From: Dictyobacter kobayashii
Lineage (GTDB): Bacteria; Chloroflexota; Ktedonobacteria; Ktedonobacterales; Ktedonobacteraceae
Assembly: GCF_003967555.1 (NCBI RefSeq)
Contig: NZ_BIFS01000001.1
Coordinates: 4,836,001-4,900,000 of the forward strand
Direction: 5' to 3'
Length of the DNA: 64,000 nt
Part shown: piece after piece, positions 36,688 through 45,029 of the stretch
Numbering within the stretch: position 1 is the first letter of the stretch
How the letters are laid out: each line of letters opens with the position of its first letter
Notes under the pieces: generated by a model
The model's database searches: none
What the model saw: the letters and a program-made list of their open reading frames with translations, nothing else
What the model was told of the DNA's origin: nothing
Position numbers and translations under genes: made by a program

Positions 36688-37725
36688 GTGGTGAGATATA
36701 CAATAATTGAACGCGCTCCCGCTGCGTTTCAGCAGCCCGTCCCATTAGAGCAGATCCAGGCTATGTGTCAGCGAGCGTTTGGCAAGGATCGATCCATCCT
36801 CTCTATCGAAGAGCTCGCGGGTGGGGGACACAACAACACCTATCGTATTCTGCTTGCCGCTATGCCCCCGGTGATCCTGCGTGTCTCCCCGGCGCATGGT
36901 CCCCATCTGGCGCAACACGAGCTCAATCTGATGCGTAACGAGCAATATATGCAACCCTTCCTGGCCCCGATCGCGCCCCTGATGCCCAGAACGCTGATGG
37001 TCGATTTCACCCATCAACTGATCAAGCGCGACTATATCTTCCAGACCTTTATGGAAGGGGAGTTATGGTCGGATATCGAGCATGAATTGACACTGGAAGA
37101 GGATCTGGCCCTCTATCGTCAGCTGGCCGAGCTCACAAAAATAATTCACGGTGTCGAAGGCGAAACATTCGGCCAGCCCCTGGTTGGTCACACTTTTGAC
37201 CGCTGGAGTTCGCTGGTCGTTCATAAACTTGAGAGCTCCATTCGCGATCTTGAGGCTATCCCCCTGGACGCCACCGATGTCCGAGCGCTCCTCGACCTGG
37301 TAATGGCCCATCTCGACCTGCTCGACCAGATCGACCGACCCCGCTTGTTGCACGGCGACCTCTGGACCTTCAACGTACTGGTCAAGCGTGATCCCGCGCA
37401 GCATGTCCCAACCATTAGCGCCGTCCTCGACTCTGACCGCTGCTGGTGGGGCGATCCCCTGGCCGACTGGACCATGTTTCTGCTGCACATAAGAGCTACT
37501 GAGAGTCCCGATCCTAAAGTCGTCGCGGGCACGCGCGCCTTCTGGCAGACCTACGCGGACGCGGAACCCGATCCGGGCGCACAGTTTCGCAGTCATGTCT
37601 ACCACGCCATGAGCTTCTGCGACGCCCGCATCGAACTCCAGCGGCGCCAAAGCCACGAGCGGGTCCGCCAGACCTACCAGCGTATCCAGGAGATCCGCGA
37701 CGCCCTCTGTACGTGCGGGGCTTGA
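36688..37725 (+). CDS. Aminoglycoside phosphotransferase-family kinase
   Basis: The 345-residue protein has the APH fold: a nucleotide-binding N-lobe (EELAGGGHNNTYRILL and VILRVS), the catalytic loop LLHGDLWTFNVL and the metal-binding block VLDSDRCWWGDPLADW. Family members phosphorylate aminoglycosides, choline, homoserine or sugars; no clear resistance signature is seen. Start is GTG 36688 after AAAAGGAGC. The last six codons (LCTCGA) and the stop lie in a family B repeat, so the original end of the protein has been replaced. Confidence 0.82.
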   Translation: MVRYTIIERAPAAFQQPVPLEQIQAMCQRAFGKDRSILSIEELAGGGHNNTYRILLAAMPPVILRVSPAHGPHLAQHELNLMRNEQYMQPFLAPIAPLMPRTLMVDFTHQLIKRDYIFQTFMEGELWSDIEHELTLEEDLALYRQLAELTKIIHGVEGETFGQPLVGHTFDRWSSLVVHKLESSIRDLEAIPLDATDVRALLDLVMAHLDLLDQIDRPRLLHGDLWTFNVLVKRDPAQHVPTISAVLDSDRCWWGDPLADWTMFLLHIRATESPDPKVVAGTRAFWQTYADAEPDPGAQFRSHVYHAMSFCDARIELQRRQSHERVRQTYQRIQEIRDALCTCGA

Positions 37726-37880
37726 CCCCGCTTTATCCGTTCCCGCCCGAAAAATCGACAATAATAACGCTATGCGCTCAATCAAGTAGCTGCAAAATCC
37801 TATCGTTGTTGCTTTTTCGAGCGTGGAGATTAAAAGCGGGGGCAAGCCCCGCACGTACAAATCGTATTTATTGCTGCGTT
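37706..37880. repeat. Family B inverted-repeat element, complete copy
   Basis: Arms CTGTACGTGCGGGGCTTGAC at the left and AAGCCCCGCACGTACAAATC at the right, each with the internal GCGGGG/CCCCGC pairing, about 150 bp apart. This is the clearest copy of the family. The left arm encodes the end of the phosphotransferase. The gap to 38021 holds nothing else. Confidence 0.75.
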
Positions 37881-38021
37881 CAGTTGCTTGCCTGGTTGCT
37901 AAATGAGGTGTATTGGGCCTGGTGCATGCCGCCCGGTTGGCGTACGACACGCTGCTTTCACACAAATGCACATACTCTATGGTAGAATAGATCGAACTCA
38001 TCATCATAATCAAGCGTTATT

Positions 38022-39278
38022 TTAATCATTGTTGTATAGCGCATCAATTATATATTGCCTTCTCTGTTTCATTCCTGCGTTGGTGGGATCGAGCTGGATC
38101 GCTTTATCATAGGTTGTGAGTGCCTCTTGCAACTGGCCTTGCAATGCTAGCGCAACTCCCTTATTGTTGTATACTTCTGCCGATGTTTGATCAATATAAA
38201 TAAAGCGATCAAAAGCCGCTACAGCTTCCTTGTAGCGTTCCAATTTCAGCAGGGCATTTCCTTTGTGCCTATAGGCGGCAGTATTATCAGGATCGATGCG
38301 AAGAGCTTCTTCTGCAGTCTTGAGCGCCTCCTCAAAGCGATTAAGCGCATAAAAGACCGCGCTGATTCCTGAATGTGATGTCGAGACGGTTGGATCGCGA
38401 CGAATGGTTTCCTGGAAGGCCATAAGAGCTTCTTCGTTGCGGCTAAGTGCAGAAAGTACATATGCCTTTGTCTGATATATGATAGGCATTTTCCAGCTAT
38501 CACTTTCTCTTAGCCTGGTCAGGCGAATGGATTTATTTAAAGTTACCAGCGCTTCATCAAGACGACCTAAAACAGCGAGGGCTTTGCCTTTATTAAAATA
38601 TGCGCTTGCGTAGGTTGGATCAAGGCGAATAGCTTCATCAAGAGGATCAAGTGCTTCTTGCATGCGGTCAAGCTCAACAAGAACATAGCCTTTGGCTCCA
38701 TGGGCTACCGCATCCGTTGGATCATTACGAATTGCCTCTTCACATAGGGCCAGATTCTCATTGTATTGTATGAGCGTCGCTTGTTTTTTACTGTTTTGCA
38801 ACTCCTTTTGCTTAAAGCGCTCCACTAACTTCTCGACCACGGCCCGAATGCCACGACCAGCATCTTCAAAGGCGCTATCCCGGTCCTCCCAGCGTGTGAC
38901 AGCAATGGCATTTGAGGGTAATAGATTGATCTTACTGAAAGGCGCGTTTGTCCAATCCACCGGGCGGATCAAAATAGGCATGACACGTGCCTCTCCTCTC
39001 TCATGCCGCTGGAGCGCCCGGGCCATCTCTTTGCCGTAGCAGTAATCAGATGCCATAAAATGTGGGCTGATGAGCAATGCAATAATATCTGCTTCGTTCA
39101 AATGGGTATTAATGGCGTCTTCCCATTCTTCACCGGCCGTAATCATGAGATCATGCCAGGTAGTGAGGAGCCCTTCGCGTTTTAAGCCGCTCAGATGCCT
39201 ATCCAGATCATCCCGAAACACCTTATCTTCCCTGGCGTAACAATAGAATAACTTCAATGGATCTGTGCCTGCAGTCAT
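38022..39278 (-). CDS. TIR-domain protein with tetratricopeptide repeats
   Basis: The 418-residue protein starts with a TIR domain (about 8-135): KLFYCYAREDKVFRDDLDRHL, WHDLMITAGEEWEDAINTHL, ALLISPHFMASDYCYGKEMA. Glu84 in the GKEM segment sits where bacterial TIR NADases have their catalytic Glu. About seven TPR units follow (for example AYFNKGKALAVLGRLDEAL and VYNNKGVALALQGQLQEAL). TIR proteins may consume NAD or make signalling nucleotides in phage defence; TIR-TPR fusions also serve as scaffolds. The ribosome site is GGAAGGTGATACG. It is divergent from the WYL regulator. Confidence 0.87.
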   Translation of the reverse strand: MTAGTDPLKLFYCYAREDKVFRDDLDRHLSGLKREGLLTTWHDLMITAGEEWEDAINTHLNEADIIALLISPHFMASDYCYGKEMARALQRHERGEARVMPILIRPVDWTNAPFSKINLLPSNAIAVTRWEDRDSAFEDAGRGIRAVVEKLVERFKQKELQNSKKQATLIQYNENLALCEEAIRNDPTDAVAHGAKGYVLVELDRMQEALDPLDEAIRLDPTYASAYFNKGKALAVLGRLDEALVTLNKSIRLTRLRESDSWKMPIIYQTKAYVLSALSRNEEALMAFQETIRRDPTVSTSHSGISAVFYALNRFEEALKTAEEALRIDPDNTAAYRHKGNALLKLERYKEAVAAFDRFIYIDQTSAEVYNNKGVALALQGQLQEALTTYDKAIQLDPTNAGMKQRRQYIIDALYNND

Positions 39279-39379
39279 CGTATCACCTTCCCATAAATGA
39301 TGTAGCTATACTATAATAACGAAGATCAGGCCTCAATATTATTAAAGCATTTGTTGTAATCTAACGAAAGATGGAGACG

Positions 39380-40312
39380 ATGAATCGTATTGATCGTTTG
39401 ACGGCTATTCTTTTGCTTTTGCAGGGTGGGAAGCGCTCTGCCAGCGAGATTGCCCAGCATTTTGAGGTGTCTCGGCGTACGATTCAGCGTGATATCGATG
39501 CTCTGTGTGAGATGGGGATCCCCATTGCGGCCGATCTGGGGGCCTCAGGCGGTTATACCCTGCCAGCCGATTATTCGTTGCCTCCTCTGGCTCTGACCCT
39601 GCATGAAGCCCTGCTGCTACGCCTGGCCTTGAGCGGCCTTTCTCAATTGGGCGAGACGCCATTCAAGCAGGAGCGGGAGACGTTGCTGGCCAAGGTTCAG
39701 ACCCTGCTGCCGCGCCGTGAGAGCGAGCATCTTGAGCAGTTTACGCAGACCCTTTCGCTCGATGTGCCTTCACGACCCTATGCGACTCCGTTCCTCGATT
39801 ACCTGTTGGCGAGCGCTAACAAGGAGCAGTGGGTTGCGGTAGAGTATCGTTCTGAGAAAGGGGCCTCGCAGCAAACGCTGTTGCCGCAGCACCTGCGTAC
39901 CTCGGCGGGCCTCTGGTATTGTGAGGCCTACTCGTTGGAGCGCCAGGAGACACGCGTTTATCGTGTTGATCGTTTTCTGGCGGTGCGCGCAGTCCCGGAG
40001 CCGCCGCAAGTGGAACGCCCGGTCTCCTCACCTATTCGCCATGTCCATCCCTCATTTCCTGAGGTACGCATCCACCTGACGGCGCGGGGTGTCATGAAGC
40101 TGGAACGCGTCCCGCACCTGGCGTCGTGCCTCCAGCACAAAGAGGACGGAGAAGCACTACTCAGCTTACATTTGCGCTTGGCTGACTACAATTGGCTCGT
40201 CGGTATCTTATTGGGCCTTGGTACCGATGCGAAGGTGTTGGCACCGGCTGAATTGCGTGTACGTGTTCAGCAAGCGGCTGAGAAAATTGCTGCGCATTGT
40301 GCCCAATTATGA
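39380..40312 (+). CDS. YafY-type transcriptional regulator with WYL domain
   Basis: The protein of 310 residues has an N-terminal HTH (MNRIDRLTAILLLLQGG, then SASEIAQHFEVSRRTIQRDI) and a WYL-type ligand domain (VEYRSEKGAS, GLWYCEAYSLERQETRVYRV and a C-terminal RVQQAAEKIAAHC). WYL regulators are common near defence and stress genes. ATG 39380 has a GGAG 4 bases upstream; ATG 39371 is possible. It lies 92-101 bases from the divergent TIR gene and 142 bases before the VOC gene. Confidence 0.88.
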   Translation: MNRIDRLTAILLLLQGGKRSASEIAQHFEVSRRTIQRDIDALCEMGIPIAADLGASGGYTLPADYSLPPLALTLHEALLLRLALSGLSQLGETPFKQERETLLAKVQTLLPRRESEHLEQFTQTLSLDVPSRPYATPFLDYLLASANKEQWVAVEYRSEKGASQQTLLPQHLRTSAGLWYCEAYSLERQETRVYRVDRFLAVRAVPEPPQVERPVSSPIRHVHPSFPEVRIHLTARGVMKLERVPHLASCLQHKEDGEALLSLHLRLADYNWLVGILLGLGTDAKVLAPAELRVRVQQAAEKIAAHCAQL

Positions 40313-40454
40313 CATAAGGTTGTCGCCATTCACTTGTTATACTCTCCTGGTATTGATGATCCTTGCGAGAGAGGCGGAGAGGAAAGCCCTTCCGTTTTCG
40401 CTTGAGCGAGCATCTCCGATCTAGATTAACTCGTTCCAGGAAAGGAAAACAAGC

Positions 40455-40817
40455 ATGGCACAGCATCCAATCGCACATATTGAGATTCCCGCCGAGAACG
40501 CTGCCGCGTCCGGCACCTTTTATAGCGATGTCTTTGGTTGGCAGACCAAAACCAACGTGGAGCACAACTACGTCATCTTCGAATCCGAAGGCGGCCTGCG
40601 GGGCGGTTTTACGGGACCCGCTGAGCCCTCCTACAAGCCGGACAGATTGCTTGTTTATCTGGCCTGTGATGATATCGATGCCACCCTGGCCATCATAGAG
40701 GCGAATGGAGGAAAAACCATCGTCCCCAGAACGGAGATCCCCCATGTTGGCTGGTGGGCGATTTTCGCCGATCCCGCCGGCAACCACCTCGGCCTGTCCA
40801 CCCGCCAACAACCATAA
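40455..40817 (+). CDS. VOC-family (glyoxalase/bleomycin resistance-like) protein
   Basis: The 120-residue protein has the VOC pattern with a pair of beta-alpha-beta modules: HPIAHIEIPAENAAASGTFY, SDVFGWQTKTNVEHNYVIF, LLVYLACDDIDATLAIIEA and the closing FADPAGNHLGLS. Such proteins bind a metal and a small substrate; the activity is unknown. The ribosome site AGGAAAGG is good. It may be regulated by the WYL protein upstream on the same strand. Confidence 0.85.
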   Translation: MAQHPIAHIEIPAENAAASGTFYSDVFGWQTKTNVEHNYVIFESEGGLRGGFTGPAEPSYKPDRLLVYLACDDIDATLAIIEANGGKTIVPRTEIPHVGWWAIFADPAGNHLGLSTRQQP

Positions 40818-40847
40818 TGATGCGTTTCGTGTGTGTCAATACGAGAT

Positions 40848-42076
40848 CTATGCGCTGGCCCAGGTCTGGCCACCGTTAGTAGTCTTCAATAGGATGGTTT
40901 GTGGATTAGCCCCATCACCGGTTTGCCCGATTGCCCAACCGGTGGTGGGTGAGATGAAATTCAACTGTGTGAAGCTGGTGATGCTGGTCGGGATGGTTGG
41001 GTTTATCTTTTTCCAATGCTGGGCTCCGTCGTTGCTACTATAAAGAGTGGTCCCTTGAGGATCTGCAACCCATATGTGGGCCATATCGGTGAAAGTCGCC
41101 GGCCCGCCGTAAGCAGAGACGGGCGTGGTAGCTTGCCAGGTAGCTCCATTATCATGGCTTAGCAGAAACATCTTCCCTGAACCGGTGGATGCCTGGAGAT
41201 CGATTGGCAAGATCCCACTGTTGCTGTTGAAAAAGGTGGGCGGGAGCATAGATGATCCTACATCAGGCACCGGGAGTGAGAGCGTCTTTCCTTGCCAGGT
41301 GGCACCTCCATCATGGGTGGCATATAGCTGTAAGATGCCATCAGTAAACACGGTTGCCCAGCCGGTGGAGTTATTCACAAAGGTCAGACCCGATTTATGA
41401 TGGGCAAACGGGAATGTCCTGGGCACTGGCAAGGCTGGTCCTAGCGGGGTCTGGGAGATTGGCTGCCAGCTCTGACCTTCATCCGTGGTATGGAAGATAG
41501 CGACCAGATCATTGCCGGTGGCACCTTGAAACGGGACTTCTGCCCAGCCTTCGTGATCATTGATAAAGCTCATCCTGCGTGGATCGGGGAGGAGATGTTG
41601 CGCGGGGAACGCACTGTTCTGCCATGTGTATCCACCATCAGTCGTGCGCGAGATGGTGGCAGGGGCCGTGCTGTTGGGATCTGCGCTTGCGATCAGCAAT
41701 TGGAGACCATTGAACACGTAACCTCCCAGGATTGTCCCACTCGCCTGCGCTGGTGTGACATCCTGCCAGCTCGTCCCTCCATCTGAGGTATGCCCACGCG
41801 TGTCTTGGTCCATAGCCAACCACTGCTGGCACCTGTCATTCGGACAGCCTGTAGACCTTGAAACTTCGCTGCTGTGATGGCCGTTTTTGGCTGACTCTGA
41901 GGCAACGTTGTGACGGCTGTTTTTGGCTGACTCTGACCCGCATCCTGGGACCCACAACCAGACAGGATGATCAGCAAACTAAGTAACAGAGCAGAAACAA
42001 TGGTAAAAAAAGAAAAGAAGCGCTGTCGATACATGCCTGTGCGGACTGAATTTAATTTTTTATGAGACATCTTCAT
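40848..42076 (-). CDS. Lipoprotein with BNR/Ycf48-like beta-propeller, frameshifted
   Basis: An N-terminal lipoprotein signal (ALLLSLLIILSGC with lipobox LSGC) leads to a low-complexity spacer. A propeller of repeats of the form TSDGGTSWQDV, TTDGGYTWQNS, THDGGATWQGK and TTNGGQTWASA follows, as in Ycf48/HCF136 and BNR proteins. No catalytic residues stand out, so a binding or scaffold role is likely. The frame breaks at the CCC of 41793-41795, where one extra base joins the parts into 409 residues. The start has AAAGG upstream. Confidence 0.82.
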
Positions 42077-42164
42077 TGCCCGGCCTTTGCGCTAGAAAAA
42101 CAATCAAACAATAAGTCATTTCTTACTTATTACATATAATGCTGAAAAAGTTATATTTGTTTCA

Positions 42165-42370
42165 GAATGTGTTTGCTTCCCATAAGGATGGGAAGCAAGT
42201 CGCTCCTGTGCGGACGGGCGCAGGCGCGCCCGGGCTTTTTTTTCTTGTGTGGTGCAAAAAAGTGCGCCCAGCGCACTTTTTTGCACCACACAAGAAAACT
42301 TCTTGAGCGCCTTTGGCGCTCAAACTCAGGCGTGAAGATTGCGGTGATCATATGGATCAGACACATTCGT
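42165..42370. repeat. Family D MITE-like element with a 27 bp perfect hairpin
   Basis: Ends resemble the 21701-21962 element (CAGAATGTGTTTGCTTCCCA and GATCAGACACATTCG). The interior stem at 42241-42267 / 42271-42297 (TTTCTTGTGTGGTGCAAAAA and on) is perfect over 27 bp with a 3 base loop. Confidence 0.65.
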
Positions 42371-42400
42371 GCGGACATGCGCAGAATATGTCTGAGCAGG

Positions 42401-42457
42401 TTTTATGGTGTGGTATAGAAAATGCACTGAGCGCATTTTCTATACCACACCATAAAA
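42401..42457. repeat. 25 bp perfect hairpin
   Basis: TTTTATGGTGTGGTATAGAA and the following AATGC pair perfectly with their inverted copy, with a 7 base loop. It resembles the D-type hairpins just before it in length and layout but not in sequence. No gene is seen in 42077-42680. Confidence 0.65.
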
Positions 42458-42523
42458 TCAATGTCGAGTACCGCAGGTGTGGAAGTTTCTTATACCTTGT
42501 CATTTCGATGGGGTTGTGATATG

Positions 42524-42556
42524 TTGACTATACCCACCCCATGGGGTATGGGTTAA
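42524..42556. promoter_or_regulatory. CsoR-like copper operator
   Basis: TATACCCACCCCATGGGGTA followed by TGGGTTA is a near-dyad of ACCC and GGGT blocks centred on CCATGG. The minus strand shares ACCCATACCCC with the copA operator at 49870. It lies 125 bases upstream of the GNAT gene. Confidence 0.5.
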
Positions 42557-42680
42557 AAGGGAAAGAAAGCTTTATATGTCGATTTACTATATAATTTATA
42601 TGCCGCGTGGTTTTTTAATGGCGGTGGGATATAAAAATAGTTATCAATGAAAAGCTAATATAAAGGAGCAACGAACAGAA

Positions 42681-43666
42681 ATGGATAGCGCGTCAAAAGG
42701 CCTTGAGGATAGAGCTGGAATTTCGGCACAGGCACGTGAGCAAGATGGATTGCGGATAGTGCATGTTTCAACGGAGAGCGAGATTGCTACTCTTGAGCGC
42801 ATCTGGGGTGCATCGCAAGATGCCGATGAGGCAGCTTTCAAGCCAGATGATGGTTGGTGGTCGCTACACAATTGGGCTACCGATAGCTGGCTGTTGCTGC
42901 AGGATGAGGTGCCGGTCGGGGTGACCGCTGTCCACATTGCTCAGGATAAAGAGGCTGCCGAGGCCCGGCTTGCTCTTCTGCCCGATTACCGGCAGTCGCC
43001 GCTTGCGTTGTTGCTGGTGGATCATGCCCGTTCAATGGCACGGGCGGGACAGAAAGCACAGTTGCGCATCGTCGCTTCGGGTAATACAACCTGGGCTGGC
43101 GCGGCCTTAAAGCAACGAGCTTTCTCTTTGTTGCGTAACGCGCATATGATGTCGCGCCCTGCGCTGTCTGAGCCGCTACCGGTTCGTGAGATTGATGGCA
43201 TTCGTGTGCGTTCCTTGCGCACAGGCGAGGAGCCTTCATTGCTGGCAGCCTTGAACCGTGCCTGGGCCAACACCTGGAACTTCCACCCAATTACTATGGA
43301 GGCCCTGCTCGACGATCTGGAAGGCCACCACGATAGCTTCTTTCTGGCCGTTGATCAAGCGGATGATGCTCATATTCTTGGCACGGTTCATGCGCTGTTT
43401 GATCGCGCGGGCATAACCCGGATGGTCAACCCTACGCCTGGATCTCTAACCTTACCGTCGATCCTTCCCAGCGCGGTAAAGGGCTGGGACGTATGCTGTT
43501 GACTGTGGCCCTAAACTATCTCAGCGCCCAGGAGGGTGCTGTCTCCATTGCGCTCGGCGTGGATGGCGGGGCCGTCGCCCCTGTCTCCCTCTATCGTTCG
43601 ATGGGATTTAAGCCGATCCGTACCATTGAGATCTGGGAGCTGAATGCCGCAACCCCGCAGCCATAA
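42681..43666 (+). CDS. GNAT-family N-acetyltransferase with two domains, frameshifted
   Basis: Two GNAT folds follow each other. The second has the acetyl-CoA loop PSQRGKGLGRMLLTVALNYL and the closing VSLYRSMGFKPIRTIEIW. The frame breaks at CCC 43430-43432, where one extra base rejoins 328 residues. The ribosome site is AAAGGAGCAACGAAC. A CsoR-like box lies upstream, so copper control is possible. The substrate is unknown. Confidence 0.8.
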
Positions 43667-43712
43667 TATTGTATGTAGCTGGCAGGGAGATTACGAGCAA
43701 GCTACATTTTTT

Positions 43713-43772
43713 CAGGTGTGGGGTGTGTTTGGTGGGCGGTTGCAGCCGCCCACCAAACACATCCCACACCTG
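43713..43772. repeat. Family A hairpin
   Basis: A 27-28 bp stem with one mismatch: CAGGTGTGGGGTGTGTTTGG and on, repeated inverted, followed by GGCGCCGCCGGCC. It lies between the GNAT and csoR genes and may terminate the former. Confidence 0.7.
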
Positions 43773-43807
43773 GCCCGGCGCCGCCGGCCTCCAGGGAGGG
43801 CTACAGC

Positions 43808-43863
43808 TTGCAATGACGATATTTGTGTGTTACACTCTGCTTATACCCCTCCCGGGTGGGTAG
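43808..43863 (+). promoter_or_regulatory. csoR promoter and CsoR-like operator
   Basis: TTGCAA (43808-43813), 17 bases and TACACT (43831-43836) form a promoter. ATACCCCTCCCGGGTGGGTA just downstream is a dyad of the TACCC/GGGTA type bound by CsoR. Position after the -10 fits repression relieved by Cu(I). Confidence 0.6.
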
Positions 43864-43884
43864 GGGAGAGGAAGGAAGAGACAT

Positions 43885-44151
43885 ATGCAGGCAGATAAAC
43901 AAGATGTCCTCAAGCGCTTAAATTATATTGAGGGCCATCTGGGTGGTGTGAGGAAGATGATTGAGGAAGATAAGTATTGTGTAGACATTTTGCGCCAGAC
44001 CTACGCCATTCGTAAAGCTATTGAGAAACTCGAAAGTTTGCTGGTCGATAGCCACCTGCATACATGTGTCCCCGAAGGCATCGCAGAGGGAAGAGGAGAC
44101 GAGATCATTCAGGAACTCGTCCAGCTCTATAATCTGGCGGGCAATCGCTAA
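43885..44151 (+). CDS. csoR: CsoR-type copper-sensing repressor
   Basis: The 88-residue protein belongs to the CsoR/RcnR/FrmR family of all-alpha tetrameric repressors (RLNYIEGHLGGVRKMIEEDK, ILRQTYAIRKAIEKLESLL). Cys32, His57 and Cys61 reproduce the C-x24-H-x3-C copper-ligand spacing of CsoR, which points to Cu(I) rather than nickel or formaldehyde. The start has GAAGGAAGAG upstream. copZ follows in the same direction. Confidence 0.9.
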   Translation: MQADKQDVLKRLNYIEGHLGGVRKMIEEDKYCVDILRQTYAIRKAIEKLESLLVDSHLHTCVPEGIAEGRGDEIIQELVQLYNLAGNR

Positions 44152-44204
44152 CTGGATATATTATTGTACGGTTGATAACTTGTACTTGAATAAAGGAAAT
44201 TGTG

Positions 44205-44426
44205 ATGACGAAGGATATTACACTTTCGGTTCCCGATGTGAGTTGCGAGCATTGCGTGAAGGCCATTAATGGCGCCTTAGGTTCTCTGGCTGGAGTCGAA
44301 GAGGTCTCGACCGATATCCCAACCAAAAGCGTCCACCTGCGCTTTGATCCGGCCCAGCTCTCGCTGCAACAGATCGAAGCCACCCTTGACGATGTCGGCT
44401 ATACCGTCTCGCCAGAGCACGCCTAA
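44205..44426 (+). CDS. copZ: Copper chaperone (heavy-metal-associated domain)
   Basis: A 73-residue stand-alone HMA domain with the Cu(I)-binding CxxC in VPDVSCEHCVKAINGAL (Cys14, Cys17) and the usual end IEATLDDVGYTV. It would carry Cu(I) to CopA or CsoR. ATG 44205 follows AAAGGAAATTGTG; GTG 44202 is an alternative. It is probably in an operon with csoR. Confidence 0.88.
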   Translation: MTKDITLSVPDVSCEHCVKAINGALGSLAGVEEVSTDIPTKSVHLRFDPAQLSLQQIEATLDDVGYTVSPEHA

Positions 44427-44430
44427 AGAG

Positions 44431-44480
44431 CAACAATAATAGCGATCTGTACGTGCGGGGCTTGTCCCCGCTTTTTTTCT
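44431..44480. repeat. Family B element, single arm
   Basis: GATCTGTACGTGCGGGGCTT followed by GTCCCCGC is a left arm without its inverted partner. It begins just past the copZ stop. Confidence 0.6.
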
Positions 44481-44491
44481 CTCCTGCATGA

Positions 44492-44523
44492 AAAAGCAAC
44501 AATAATTGATTATTGTTGCTTTT
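44492..44523. terminator. Bidirectional terminator after copZ
   Basis: AAAAGCAACAATAAT and ATTATTGTTGCTTTT form a 15 bp stem with a 2 base loop, flanked by A on one side and T on the other. It would stop both copZ and the leftward permease remnant. Confidence 0.75.
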
Positions 44524-44642
44524 ATTCTTTAAAGGGCTTATCCATCATTTTTAACATGGAGCGGCCACCGGTGCGCAGAAAGCGGATCACAAGCAGGGCT
44601 GCTAGCACCAGGAAGATGATATTGAGGATGGTGGTGTGTATT
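44522..44642 (-). pseudogene. Permease (DUF318/ArsP_1-type), C-terminal fragment
   Basis: The minus strand reads TTILNIIFLVLAALLVIRFL, then RTGGRSMLKMMDKPFKE and stop, the typical C-terminus of these predicted permeases. No start or upstream part is attached. An N-terminal piece in the same orientation lies at 47155-47339, with two unrelated genes between. Confidence 0.5.
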
Positions 44643-44643
44643 A

Positions 44644-44825
44644 TTCCTCAGAACCGCAACGTCGTTGCGATCACGGAAGGCATTCAGTGGAACTATACGA
44701 CGGTGCTTAATATTATCTTCCTCGTCGTGGCAGCTGTGTTAGTAATCAGGTTTTTCCGAACAGGTGGCGCTGCAATGCTCAGAATGATGAACGAGCCAGC
44801 GAGACCGTTTCAGAACGGAGGCTAA
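44644..44825 (+). pseudogene. Permease (DUF318/ArsP_1-type), second C-terminal fragment
   Basis: The plus strand reads GIQWNYTTVLNIIFLVVAAV, then LVIRFFRTGGAAMLRMMNEP and a tail. It is closely related to the minus-strand fragment at 44522-44642 and meets it head to head. It has no start of its own. The rest of the gap to 45029 contains no other gene. Confidence 0.5.
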
Positions 44826-45029
44826 CTGCTGAGTTTGTAAAATGATGACAGAATGACCATCTATAAGCCTAACTCGCGAAGCTTGCGTTTGTTGATGTAG
44901 GTATTGAGCGCGAGATGATTGTCTTTCGTTCGTAGACTGATCAGATTGTTTGCAACACAGCCTTATACTATTCCTAGAAGTAAGAAGGTGAAAAACAGCG
45001 CGCTTTTTCTGTGAAGGAGGATTTCTTCC

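Noticed and set aside
37063..38013. 316-residue minus-strand frame
   Set aside because: It is antisense to the phosphotransferase gene and continues through a repeat element; no motif or ribosome site supports it.
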